A program made the position numbers and the translations under genes. From Deroplatys truncata (taxonomy: Eukaryota > Arthropoda > Insecta > Mantodea > Mantidae): a stretch of DNA of 64,000 nt. Under the pieces are notes generated by a model. It was not told where the DNA came from and searched no databases. It saw only the letters and a list, made by a program, of their open reading frames with translations. Position 1 is the stretch's first letter; each line of letters opens with the position of its first letter. Of this stretch, positions 46,085-57,779 are shown piece by piece. The DNA lies in assembly GCA_030765065.1 (NCBI GenBank), contig CM060990.1, forward strand, positions 663,970,618 through 664,034,617. The letters are read 5' to 3'.

Positions 46085-46285
46085 CTCACAAATTCATTGC
46101 CATAGCCAGGATTTGAACCCGGGTCTTCAGCTTTCTATGTTGTTCCTCTACTACTGAGTTAACATGGCAACATCTGGCACATTAAATTCCCCAACTGTCT
46201 TGCACTTTTCCCTGTAAACCACAAGGCATTCTGAAATTCATTTTGAGATAACATACCCCAGTGCCAACTTACAATCTCGTAAGTA
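46085..46285 (-). repeat. SINE family A, inverted copy
   Basis: On the minus strand it carries the tRNA-like part (B box as GGATTTGAACCCGGG on the plus strand) and then the GAATGCCTTG and GGGGTATGTT parts. It stands head to head with the next copy. Confidence 0.75.
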
Positions 46286-46560
46286 ATTATCATTGATTGA
46301 CTGGATAGTGGTTAACTACAAGGCTTATAAGTCACCATTGGGTATGTTATCTGTAAATGAATTTGAGAATGCCTTGCATTTTACCAGAAACGATTGCAAG
46401 CAGTTTGGAAATTTAATGTCATGCCGGTATGTTGCCATTGTAGCTCAGTTAGTAGGGCAATAGCATGGAAAGCAGATCAGTGATAGAAATTCTGGCTGGG
46501 GCATTGAATTTTTCACCTTAATTTTAGCTTTCTAGCTTTAGCCTACACATGATTTGTGTG
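46286..46560 (+). repeat. SINE family A, direct copy
   Basis: GATTGACTGGATAGTGGTTA, ACCATTGGGTATGTT, GAATGCCTTGC, GTAGCTCAGTTAGTAGGGCA (A box) and GGCATTGAATTTTTCAC appear in the family order. Confidence 0.78.
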
Positions 46561-47004
46561 GAAGAAAAGTTAATTATCAAATTGTTTCATAGCGTTAACC
46601 ATTTTCAAAACATTCCATGTATTTGATTATATTTTTTCAAAATATAGCTGCATTATCTAATGGAAGATATTGAACATTTTTGATTCTTCATTTTGCACAA
46701 TGGAGGAGTAACTCATTCCTCTATGGCTAGGACTTAAGAATTTTCTTCTCTATGCTCTGATGAACATTTAAATTAGTTTCCACATATTGTATGCTCAGTT
46801 TGGAATTATCTCTAGGCTGAAGTGTATCATGAATTACGTGATGTGAATTGAAGAATCACTTTTTAATGCATATTATAATATGCAGGGTGGAAGGAGTATA
46901 GACATGAGTGTGTTTTATTGGTAATAATTTTTTAAAAGATTTGCATCTCAATTTTAAATATTTGCATTTTTTGGGTTAATAACAACAAAATTTTGTTTTG
47001 CAAT

Positions 47005-47185
47005 AATTTTTGTAGAGGTAGCATGTTTGCCTCACATTCAAGAGGTCCCGTATGGGAATCTCTTCTTATCTCTGGATAAGATTTTTTTCCATGGTTTTCC
47101 TTTATCCTGAGAAGAGGAATGTCAGGTAACTCTAAGCTCTAGGGACTCTGGGCCCTTTTGAGTAGCATTTCAACCATTTCGTACA
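47005..47185 (+). repeat. tRNA-like SINE, another family
   Basis: GGTAGCATGTTTGCCTC, then CAAGAGGTCCCGTATGGGAA and a body with CCATGGTTTTCCTTTATCCT. Single copy here. Confidence 0.4.
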
Positions 47186-48399
47186 TTCGCCACCCAATAT
47201 GACATAATTAAAGTACCTATATGGTAAACTACACAAAAAAGGAAAACCATACGAAATATTGTTAATATCCATTATAAGAATGGGTGTTTAGCAGTACTAA
47301 AAACAAGTGCATTTATTAACATTCCTGTCATAGCAGTGGAAGGAATGAGTGAGCATTGTATGTGTAACCAACCACGTAATGCAGACTGGAATTTAAATGT
47401 AATACATGGAATACGAGACAGAAATCTTATGTGTGTTACATGCACAAGGGAATGCATAATGTGATGTTTTAACTTAAGAAATTACAATACATTTCTATAG
47501 CTTGTATTACCAGCATGAAAAATATCTTTGTGTTCATTGTTTGGTTTAGCTTATTAAAATGTGTAATGTACCATTTCTATGATAGCCCTGATCAGCATTG
47601 AAGAGGCCACAGCTTAGCATCAGTATGCTGAAAGTTATAAACGTATATGAATACTTAAAGAAGTTTGAAGGGGGTGGTTTATACATATGTATTTGATGAG
47701 GGGAACAAAATAACAATATGTAGGTTTTGCAATGTTCACATTGATTGGAGCATAAAAGATTGTATATCATGTGCATAAAAAAGAAAGCCAAAGCAAATGA
47801 AGCTAATAAGCATAAATGACAATTATAGTTGTTACATTTATTTTTTTTTTGTATTTATTGCTCTGAGAAAAAAACCTTCTGAGAGTTAAGTGTTTCTTTT
47901 CCTTTCATATCAGTTTATTGACAATTTTCAGGGTCTTTAGTCATGACATATTATCCATAATCACACTTGCCAACATTTGTTTGACCATAAAATGTACATT
48001 ACCGGAGGTCTTTTTATGACTTTACAGCAAAGGAGGCATTTTTACGACTTTTTGGGCAGATTCAGTGTTTACCACAGAAATGACAAAGCATTACATTGTG
48101 TTGCATTATTTTGTAACTTAAGATTACAGACTGAATGTACCGCAGTATTATCTGTTCACTCTTAGAGTGATCCTAATATAAACAAAAGATAACGTATCCT
48201 TCCACCATTCGCACCAAGAGTATTGCCAAGTTGTCAGAAACACGTGGCAAGTGTAAGGGACGAAATGACAAGAGAGTATCATGATTTTTCTCTTAAATAT
48301 CATGTATAACTTACATAAGTTAACATGCACATTATTGAACACAGATAAGAAAAGGAAGTAGACATTTAAGAAGTGGTTGTATAACAAAACTAGAAAAAC

Positions 48400-48980
48400 A
48401 ATAGGTGTGTCACACCTTAGTTTTTATTCCAACTCTGCAAGCAGCTCTATCCACTCCATATCTGAGTCATCAGTACCAGTGTCACTGCTACTGCTTTGTG
48501 TATCAGTGTTGATAGTAAGTCTGTCAACAAGAGAGTCGCTTCAGTTTATGAAATCCCAAAACAAATCCTCTTCTTTCAGAATATGCTTTACCTACTTGTT
48601 GCAGCACTTTGTTTATTGTAGGCAGTTCGTTTTTGAAAAAGAAATTGTGCGCTATTATACGAATTGCCGATTTCACAAACTCAACACACTCTTCCATAGT
48701 GTGCTTTTCATGTTTCCTTTTATTCCCCAGGTGTTGTCACTTTCCCTGCCACTACTCTTTCCTTTGAGCACTATTTATACTCGTAGCGAAACACCGGTAA
48801 ATTGCGAAGTTAGCTTTACTATCTCCTTTATTGCATGTGTCAGATATTTCTCACAGGACTTCAAAAACACATTTAAAACCATTGTTTTCTCATTGCTAGA
48901 TAAAGGCTTGCCCGGTTATGCTTAACATAACATGTCTCCATAGAAACAGATGCATGAGGTTCGTTACCGTCAGCCATAAT
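48400..48980 (-). pseudogene. DDE transposon fragment, possibly IS630/mariner-like
   Basis: Read leftwards from MADGNEPHAS near 48978, pieces in different frames read KTMVLNVFLKSCEKYL, then KRKHEKHTMEECVEFVKSAI and NFFFKNELPTINKVLQQV, and at the end an acidic SSSSDTGTDDSDMEWIELL tail with a stop. The N-terminal HTH plus acidic tail arrangement recalls arthropod DDE_3 transposons with the catalytic middle deleted. Weak assignment. Confidence 0.35.
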
Positions 48981-50321
48981 AACAGAGCAGACTGACTGCT
49001 CGTGCCTTGCCTAGTTTGAACAACAGCTGAGTCAGGCGAAATGCATCTTGGAAGTTTGACCGCATCAATTTAAAACTTCAAAAGCCTGTTTCATTAAGTC
49101 AGTAGTAATCACATTCAAGTCATAAGTATTCTTTTGTGTATAGTAGATGTTATTTATTACTGAACACATCCTAAAATTTAGACGGCTAACATGTAATTAC
49201 TTTCTTTGCGTACATTGCTATTGTGCAATGTGGCTAGATAACTAACAGTGAGCCACTCCGGGGTGTGGAGCTGCCATTGGCTGCCCGCCTGTGACGTAAG
49301 TGAGAGTGAAGACGAGTGCGCGGAATACATACACAGCGCAGAGAACACACTAAATTCCCCCTGATTAACTCCCAATTGTTTATTATTAGCACGTTCTTCC
49401 AGTTTTGTTTAAAAGGTATATTATTTCAGAGCTTTCTACAAACATTGTGGGCATATACCATAAAGCAAAACGAATGGAAGCTGCATTGCATTAGTAATAT
49501 ATTTACGTATAAACAAAACTACTGGAACACATGCAGTACTTCAGCGTAAACTGTAGGTGCTACAAGAGATTCAAACATGCATCACTTTAGTACTAAAGGA
49601 AAATTTACAACTACTCTAAAAGAATCGCTAAATGGATATGCTGGTACATTTTTTTACTTGCGCTGCTAATCTCACGTTCTTCCTGTAATGCTCAGGTGGG
49701 CATCAGTGACGTGATGAACAATTGTAAGTTCTGCACTGTGTTGTGATAACAGATCCTGAATAACATCTTTTTTAAACACTGTGTTGTCTGGTAGAACAAT
49801 CCCTTCATCCAGAAAATGGTTGCGTAGGAGCTTCAGGAGTTGTGGCACATCATAATACACCCAGATTTTCTTGGGTTTATAAAAGAATGTCCTGGATACA
49901 CTGGCATTCAATTGGTTCCATACTTTCGAGTTTTTCCCTCCCATGTCACAAGTCATAGCGTGTACTTCAATTTGGCAGGCTTCAATTTCAATAATGATGT
50001 TGTGAAGCAACTGTGATGTCCTTGTGACATCAAAGTCATAGCATAAAGGATGTTTCCACTTGGAACACAATCCTCGGACCATCACCACCTGAACATTGCT
50101 ATATAGACCCAATATTATATCATCTGACATCATAGCAAATGCGAGAATCTATGTTCATCTCGTCTAAGCTTATAACAGCTAGCTTTTCTAAACCTTGAAA
50201 ATTTGCCTGTGCCTTTAAGAGAAATTTTACCTCCTTCATAATATCTGGTCTGCATTTGATTTTACGTATCCATTTTTGCAAAGTCAAATGAAGTGGCGAG
50301 GGTTTAGGAAGTGAATGGAAG

Positions 50322-51446
50322 CTAGGGTTTAGGAAGGTGCTGACGATGATGCTCCTGCTGCTGGTTGAACTCCTTGCATTGCTGCAAGAAGTTTGCAACT
50401 CTCTCCGGGTTGCTCTTCAGCCTGCGACCAAGTGAGGAGACCCGGATGGCTTCGGTGATGGCTGTAAGTCTTGATGAGGTGCTGTCAAACTGCCCAGCCA
50501 GGAAAACCTGTTGGGCAGCTGATGATGTTTGAAGGTCCCTGATGAGTTCCTCCAGGGCTGTCAGCTTCGTTGTCATGTTCAGGAACTCCGCATGGAGATC
50601 CTGAACGGCATCACGTAGGCCCTGGACTTCCTCGATGATCGGCGTGAGTGATGGTGCTGGTGTCAGCACTGGTGATGGTACTGGTGTCTGCGCTGGTGAC
50701 GGCGGCTGTGGAGCGGCCACTGGCTGCAGCGTAGGTGCTGGTGGCTTCAGCGGTGCCTTCCTGCAAGGATGCAGGGGGCAGAGCGATTGGCCGGTGAAGT
50801 GTGATGACCCTCCACAGGTCGCACAGTAGCGGCGTCAGCGGCGAAGGTCGTGCTGGGTGCACGATGAGGTGGTGCAGGCTGATCCACAGTAGTGGCACCT
50901 GGGTTGTGCTGCGCAGGACGTCTTGTTGTGCCTGTAGACACAGCAGCGCCTGCAGGGAGCCTGGCGTTCCACTCGGCTGGCCTCGATGTGTAAGCACCGC
51001 CCTAACAAGGGCAGGCATGCCCTCAAGGCAGCTTCTTAGTCGCCAGGGTCTGCAAACTCCACCCTGATGAGCGATGTGGGTCCCTGTGCTCCGATGATCC
51101 TGGTGGCCTTCAAGGCTGAAGGCCACTGCTGGTGAGCTGCGGTTATGAGGAACCTGGCAGGCAGATCCCTCGGGACCCCTCTCACGATGGCACTGTGCCT
51201 CCCTTGAGGTGCTGGCTGGCTCTGCAGTGGCTGGGAAGAACCCAGTGTCGGTAGCGTTAGCACCGGTGAAGCTGGCGGCAAATGTGGAGGCAGTCGCGGT
51301 GAAGCCACGCTGGATGGCGGTGAAGCGGCGGTTGCAGCATAGGTTGCCCTAGGCTGCGGCGAGATCTCCTTGGCGGGTACCGGAGGAGACGAAGAGGTTC
51401 CTGCCTTAGCAGGAGCGGCGACAGAGCGGACCTTCTTCCTTGCCAT
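50322..51446 (-). pseudogene. Jockey-type LINE ORF1 (Gag-like) inserted in the P element
   Basis: A single reading frame of about 375 codons from MARKKVRSVAAPAK at 51446 to a stop at 50322, with only two internal stops (after ADPGD and after HDLRR). Order: proline/alanine-rich N-terminus, SAIVRGVPRDLPARFLITAA domain with IRVEFADPGD, then three zinc-knuckle-like clusters (CRRCCVYRHNKTSC, RCHYCGSACTTSSC, CATCGGSSHFTGQSLC), a proline-rich linker and a C-terminal coiled coil (VQGLRDAVQDLHAEF). This is the usual Gag-like ORF1 of Jockey/I-type LINEs. GC content is much higher than the flanks. The ORF2 that should follow is absent. Confidence 0.8.
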
Positions 51447-51806
51447 CTCAGAGCTGAGTGTGAAATATGTTGATAGCACTTCTTTTACCCTATTTTCCAC
51501 AGCAACTCGTGTGACCTTAGCACATGAACTTCAATTTTGTATAGCCACGGCAAACTTCGAACCCCGAATTCTTTTAAGAGCCGCGTTTTTCTCTTTCAGC
51601 ATCGCCAAAGCAGCCGCATTTTTTCTTTTCAATTCTTCAATCTCTTTCTTGAGGTTTTTTAATTCGTTATCACTATTTTCTATAACTGGATCAGTAATAG
51701 TGGCCTATTCAAGCTTTCTTTTCTTCGGAGATACAGAAGCAATGGTGGATAATGCTCGCTTCCTAACAGTTCGGACCTCGTGCCATACATCTTGACCAGT
51801 GGAAAC

Positions 51807-51913
51807 CTACAGAATGAGCCGAAACACTTAATTATTACATTTTCTGCCGTATTAAGAAAATAATTTCAGAATGCATTATTCTGTTACAGGATATAAAAAT
51901 GAAAAAGACATAC
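51807..51913 (-). other. Probable intron in the P-like transposase
   Basis: Minus-strand GTCGCAG|GTATGTC at 51914/51913 and CATTCTGTAG|GTTTCC at 51807/51806. Removing it joins GMSQ to VSTGQDVWHEV in frame. Confidence 0.6.
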
Positions 51914-52839
51914 CTGCGACATTCCACTTGTACTTGGACCTTCATTAAGTGCATCACCATGCCAATTGGGAATAAACTGCGATGGAGCTGCATCTGGGAG
52001 CAGAATTTTCTTAACCAGCAAACCAAATAGTCCACTTTTCAAATCCCATTTATAGTCACTAGAAAGAAAGTGCACTGAACATACACGTGAATTCTCAGCG
52101 TTAAATTTGTCAGTACGCTTACAGCAAGACACCCACATGCACTTTAATTGCTTATTTTTTGGAAATGTGTGATAATTCACACCAACTGTTTTAAAACGTA
52201 ATTACGGCATTGTGTTACAGCACAGTACATTCTACTCTTAACGTTTTCACTCATTGCACACCAACTTACACACTTCAAAGCAGAGAAAACTGAATCTATA
52301 TTCAAGATTCTAGTTTTAAATATGAGTGTGCAACTTATTTGTTGAAGTGGGGGTATATGACTGAGCGATAACGAACATGAAGAAGTATTGTTCTTCAACT
52401 TGCAGTTTGTAGGTTACGTAATTATTTGGAGAAGTTTGCCCCACAGTTGTACGCCAATTTGAAGAATAGCAATTTAGCGATGTTTTTGGTTACGTAAATA
52501 TTATTAAGGTTACGTAATGAAGATACACATTGATGTTGTTTGAATTTTAGGATGCCAAACTTTATAGTGAAGATGATGCTTGTTTTTACATAATATTATT
52601 AAAGTCATTTGCCTTGGCTGCTTTCAGTCGCACTATAGAAACACGAGTTCTTGCAGGGTTGTGATAAGACTCAAATTATAAGACGCCACACAATTTACTT
52701 TTTAATTTTTACTTCTTTTTATTTCACTTTATATATGCACATCTTTATAAACACAACACTTTATAAAATAAAACTGTGAGCACTTAATACATTTTTGGCG
52801 GAGAACACAAATTTTATCATTTATACTTTACAACATTTT

Positions 52840-52970
52840 TACCCACGACTTTCACGTCTGTTCTGTCTAATATCTTGCCCGAGACTCTTACGTCTGCTGT
52901 TTACTACATCTTGCCCGCGACTTTCACGTCTGCTCTGTACTACATCTTGCCCGAGACTGACTAGATTCAA
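52840..52970. repeat. Short tandem repeat, ~38-bp units
   Basis: Three to four imperfect units with CCCG(A/C)GACT(T/C)T(T/C)ACGTCTG and CTACATCTTG. It may belong to a degenerate LTR, since CCTATT-rich AT flanks of that kind surround it, but no partner is seen. Confidence 0.7.
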
Positions 52971-54341
52971 CGGTAAAAACCTTTAGCATCGGTAATGCCG
53001 TTCTCTTATTGGCTAATTCTAGTCCAATAGAATTTAAGTATTCAAACTAAAAATCTTTCTTTACTTTTGATTGGCTAATTCCAAACTGTAAGCGAAATTA
53101 CGTTATTACCGATCTTTTTCATAACCAGTACTTTTAAAATTCCAAACACATTATTGTCACCAAAATTACATTATTGCCTCATTATTAACATCCTAAAACA
53201 TAGTATTCTCACAGTTTTTGCACTATTAGAGTATATAAACATTTACTTGATATTAACAAATATGTTTACCGTAAAAAATAAGTATTTACAATGACTTTAC
53301 ATACAAGTTATATAATAATTATATACATACTGTTTTTCAAGGTGGGCTGTTATTGAATTTAATTAATAAAAAAATGCAATTAATATAATTTAAGCATCAA
53401 AATACTGCCTCAAACAATGCACTTTCATACATTTGTTGTTAAGTTGTGAAGTTTCCGCCAACATAGCGAGGTAAAGTAGGATAATCTCAATTTTTTAATA
53501 AAAAAATAAAGTAGGATAATTTACCAAAACAGCTCAAAACATGTTATACTTTCAAAATAAGGAAGTGCTGTTTGCTCTTACAACCAAAGTTTTTCCATCC
53601 ATTGGTTCTGTAAGGATTACATACCTGGAAAAGCTTGCCATTTTCAGGGAAGTATACCTTGGGCCACATTACATGTATTTTCGTGTGCAGACTTAGGAGT
53701 CAGCCTACCTGCCAAAAAAGGAAGTTCTTTATATTCCTCTGGAATGCCTATTAAACAGCATAATTGTGAGCTGAAACTATTTGAAGACCAAGTATCATAT
53801 AAGTGCAGCCCGGATTCTGATGACATGTCATCTTTTAGGCCTTGCTTAAATGTACATAAATCCTTATCATGGGTTCCACATTAAGAAAACATATATATTG
53901 ATTAGGTCATTTTGGTAGTTTCATGCCATTTCCTATTTTGGGTCATCTTTGTTTTCGATTTTACATCATTCATTTGTAATTCCCTTGCATAAGTATGAGT
54001 ATATAAATATTTTTGGTTGGTCTGGAATGCATTGCTTGTGGGTGGAGGGATGGTTATTGTCTGCGAAACAGGTATAATTACTGTTATGAATTCATTTCCA
54101 AAATTTTGCATTAATAAGTGTAAACAGTCAAGTTGCTATTCTTCTTATTTATGTATGGCATATGTTGTGAAGTTCTCTTCATTTGCAGTGAATATTGCAT
54201 AATCTGAGTTCTCAAAAGAGCTAATGCTACACTGTTTTAAGACCTGTTTCAAAACACAATAAGTTAGAAAATTAATTGAAAATATATTTGTTCTATGTTC
54301 TTGTTTGGAGAATCTGAAAAGCAAAGAAAATAATTTTCTTA

Positions 54342-54409
54342 CTTGTTTGAAGAATCTGAAAAGGAAAGTAAGAAAATATTTTCTTTTCTTTTCAGATTCT
54401 TCAAACAAG
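54342..54409. repeat. Perfect 22-bp inverted repeat with a third direct copy
   Basis: CTTGTTTGAAGAATCTGAAA (54342 on, 22 bases) is exactly inverted at 54388-54409 with a 24-base loop. A near-identical direct copy (one difference) stands at 54301-54321. Confidence 0.9.
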
Positions 54410-54449
54410 AACATTTTAACACACATATTTTTACCCATGTTTTTCTACT

Positions 54450-57400
54450 GGTATAGGAGTTATATCCATTTATAAATTAATTTATAACTTTCTGTACACT
54501 AATTTTAGTAAATCAAAGAAATCTCATTTTAGATCATTTTTTGTAATTACTAAGTCATTTTAAAACAAATGTAGTCATTTTTTAAAAAATAATTAGTCAT
54601 CAAAATCCGGACCCTGCTTATAAGCCACTGCTCTGACCTTATTTCCTCTCATGTATTTATGCTCATCTCCCCTATATTTGCTCACGAAATATTGATTTGC
54701 TTCGTAAAGCCTCTCCTGCCAGTTTGGCGTGAAACATGTTTTATACAAAAAAACGAAAACTAAGATACTAGTAAGTTACTGCATTTTCCTTGCATAAATA
54801 TACTAAATAATATATGTACCTAATTACAATTGGCAAGTTCCTTAGACCTACCTCCTTTTAAAAAGGTCAATGTAACATGTTTCATTGATTGCCAGTGTAA
54901 TACACTAATACACCTCCTATTAACAACACCTACTTCCCCCTGGGTGAAAACATTAAATTTGTGTGCTTTTTAAGGATATTGGTTGTGAGCGCATACTAAA
55001 ACATACAAGAAAGGTTGTTCTAAAATTAATATCTACCAAAATATTAAGGCTAGACACATCCTTGTTCTTACTCTTCCAAGTATGGAGAATCAAATGGGAA
55101 CTATCTACAATTCATTTGTTATTCATTGATTTAAAAATTAAAACGACTTTATACTAGAAACAGTTTAGAAACTAGGTTTATATAAGCACATTTTTAGCCT
55201 AAATAATGAAGCCAAAATATCCAAATTCTGAACACATCATTCAGAATGTGCACTATACTGTCTGAAACTCAGTTTAATTGAAAACTGGAGGATATTTGCA
55301 AGACTTGCCGTGCAGATATGTTTTCAGCATGTGGGCACAGTTTCATATGCATAAGTTGATTATTCATGTTTTTACCTAGAAACGAAAAAAACAAGTCTCG
55401 GAAAAAATGCACATATATCAAGTTTTCAGCTATCATGACTTTTAAAACTGTTATGTTTAAATCATATTACATAATAACATGATCAACATACAGTTTCCCT
55501 CATTAAGCTACTTTTTTCACAATACATAAACAAACAATATAATTAAATTTCAAATCAAAGTTTAAGACCTGATAACATATAACGTTGAATATATTTTATT
55601 TTCGTTGTTAAAATTGGCTGAATAATGCGTTGTTGGTTTTCTTTAACATAATATAATTAAAGTCAAGCAAAAGCATAAACTAAGAAAAATGGTTTTAAAG
55701 CTTGCAACTTTGAACTTCTGAACAACTTTAAAATGACAAATATGTGCTTTCTATCTGCATATCTCTCTTTCTTTGAATAACACATTGGTTGTAAGTTATC
55801 CCTCAAGCCCAACTTTCATATACCGACAGCTTTTTAGCGAATATTTTAAGGGGAAACGAAATTGGCACCACTTGAGTATTTAGCTCTAAAAAGACAGGCT
55901 TGTGTTTATTATTTCCAAGACTGAGTCTAGTTATAGATGTTATTTTGTTTCAAGAGATGTAGGATCGAATCAGATCATATAATGAGAATATTATGCAAAC
56001 TTTCATGCCGAGAAGTACGATGCAGAATACTGGCTAGCTAAAACTTCACTCTTGATGACATCATGCAGCAGGCGGACCGAAAGCAGAACAAGCAAAAACA
56101 GTGCGGGAAGAGACCCCCCTGACTATTGTGTTGTACTTGACTGCAGTCAGTCATTCTAGTGACATCATATCACGTAACTGTTTTGAACGGGATCACTCTA
56201 AGGGTGAATCCAGTTTAATTGGATACGGTACCATGATAGACCAGAGCTTATCTGTGTGTGTATCTTTCATCATGATCATGGTCTCCCCTTCACTGGGCTA
56301 CTACAAAATTGCATAGCGTGTAGATTTAAAATTTGATTGCATCACTAGTGACTTCTAGTAACCAGTAGTAAATGGGTGCAAACATTCAGTAATGGACGAC
56401 GTGAATTGCAGTCAACTCCCTTACATAAGTTGTTTTATCTTATTCAGTTATATTGCAGAATATGTTTCCCATTTTTTGTGACAGTTTTTATTTTTTTATA
56501 TAGTTTATGTTATGAAGCATAAAATATGAAGTAGAAATATGATAGCCTAGGAAGTGATGTACTTTGCTTTAATATATGTTAATTGTGGTACCAGGAAAAA
56601 TTTTGGTATGTGTGACAGAAATAAGTAGTACTACCAGGTCTCAAGGACCTTCATGCAGTTTTTGTACGTTTACTCCACTGAACAGTTTACGGATTCTAAA
56701 TTCCATGTCATTGCAAAATTATCATGCTTTGCTGGTCGAGGGAAAGATTTACAGCTTTTAATTTCAGAAAATTGGCCAATATACATAATCATTGTTCTGA
56801 AATTTGAACTTTTCTGTTCTTGATGTCTGGCATTCTTTCACATAGCAGCTTTACCTTGACTGAATAAACATTCTGTAGTATTACCATAAACCAAGCTTAC
56901 AAAGCTATCACAAACACTATGACATTTGCGTAGCTGTTCATAGTGATGTATAAAAATCTTCTTAAATTGCATAAGTGGTTATTGCTATACTGGGTAGAAA
57001 GGTAATAGATGTTATCCGCTTAGAAGGTGATTCTATACACAATGATAAAAGGAAAATTATAATGTTTTTTAATCTTTGAATGCATAAATTTTCCGTGTTT
57101 CTCATCACATAATTCACTTACAGAATGTTTAAGTTAAGTCTTATTGAAACATAATAGAACACTAATAACTCTACTTTGTTGTTGTTTTCATTTTCTTAAG
57201 TGTCTCATTTTGCTACAATTTAGCATTTTGGTTTTGCACAAATAATTTAAGTTAATAATTAGCCACACACATGCCTCACATGGCTGTGGTTATCAGCATT
57301 AATATCTTCAGTATAAACATCATTACCAGCATTGTAATCATTCTTATTTTATTCAATATTTAAATAAAAATAAGATAGTTTAGTTGGTAGTCTCATTTAA

Positions 57401-57779
57401 ATAAAATCATTTATCTCTTTCATTGAATTCCCTTAAATTGTTAAATATAAATACCTATTTTGTTTTGTCTTCACTGAATGCTTTGATAAGCACATGATTT
57501 TTGTATCTGATAGTTATAAAATACTGCATCTATTTGGTTTACGCACATAATAGGTAAATGTTTAAGGTAAAACATTTATTTTATTGTTTCATTTAAATGT
57601 AATCAAGTGTGCTCCAGTTTTAATTGCTTTTATTAGACATTAAGGATTCTACTGAAAGTACACAAAAGGACTGTATTGCCAGTTAAACACCACTAGCAAA
57701 GCTAATATTATTTCTGTAATGCAGCAATTTTGCAGCGACATTAGCGAGAGAACATGGAAATACAAAATTTATTTAATAC
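54450..57779. other. AT-rich sequence without recognised gene
   Basis: Over 3 kb with no domain, no clear transposon end and no exon that continues the host gene. Short ORFs at 54963, 56101 and 56576 look like chance. Confidence 0.5.

Larger units (their letters stand above)
49625..52254 (-). mobile_element. P-element/THAP9-like transposase, interrupted
   Basis: Read leftwards: a THAP zinc finger starting MSENVKSRMYCAVTQC at 52254 with FPKNKQLKCMWVSCC and ARVCSVHF-like NSRVCSVHFLSSDY (C-x4-C ... C-x2-H), a frame shift near 52175, then a probable intron (51913-51807). A coiled coil follows (LKNLKKEIEELKRKNAAALA, about 51660-51590). After a LINE insertion the P-type core resumes with LTLQKWIRKIKC, ISLDEMNIDSRICYD, GLYSNVQVVMVRGL, LCYDFDVTRTSQLLHNII, CDMGGKNSKVWNQLN, IWVYYDVPQLLKLLRNHFLD and, after a shift, NVRLAAQV. 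D-E-M and D-M-G-G carry acidic residues expected for the catalytic core. The C-terminal third is missing. Confidence 0.82.

Noticed and set aside
45939..46157. Arg/Glu-rich plus ORF and its Ser/Leu-rich opposite
   Set aside because: Again an (AG)n microsatellite read as protein, running into a SINE.
48377..48925. 182-codon plus ORF
   Set aside because: It is antisense to a better-supported minus-strand transposase fragment with an acidic tail.
50635..51067. Plus-strand Gly/Arg-rich ORFs
   Set aside because: Shadows of the GC-rich LINE ORF1 on the minus strand.
51370..51795. 141-codon plus ORF
   Set aside because: It is antisense to the junction of LINE ORF1 and the P-element coiled coil and has no domain.
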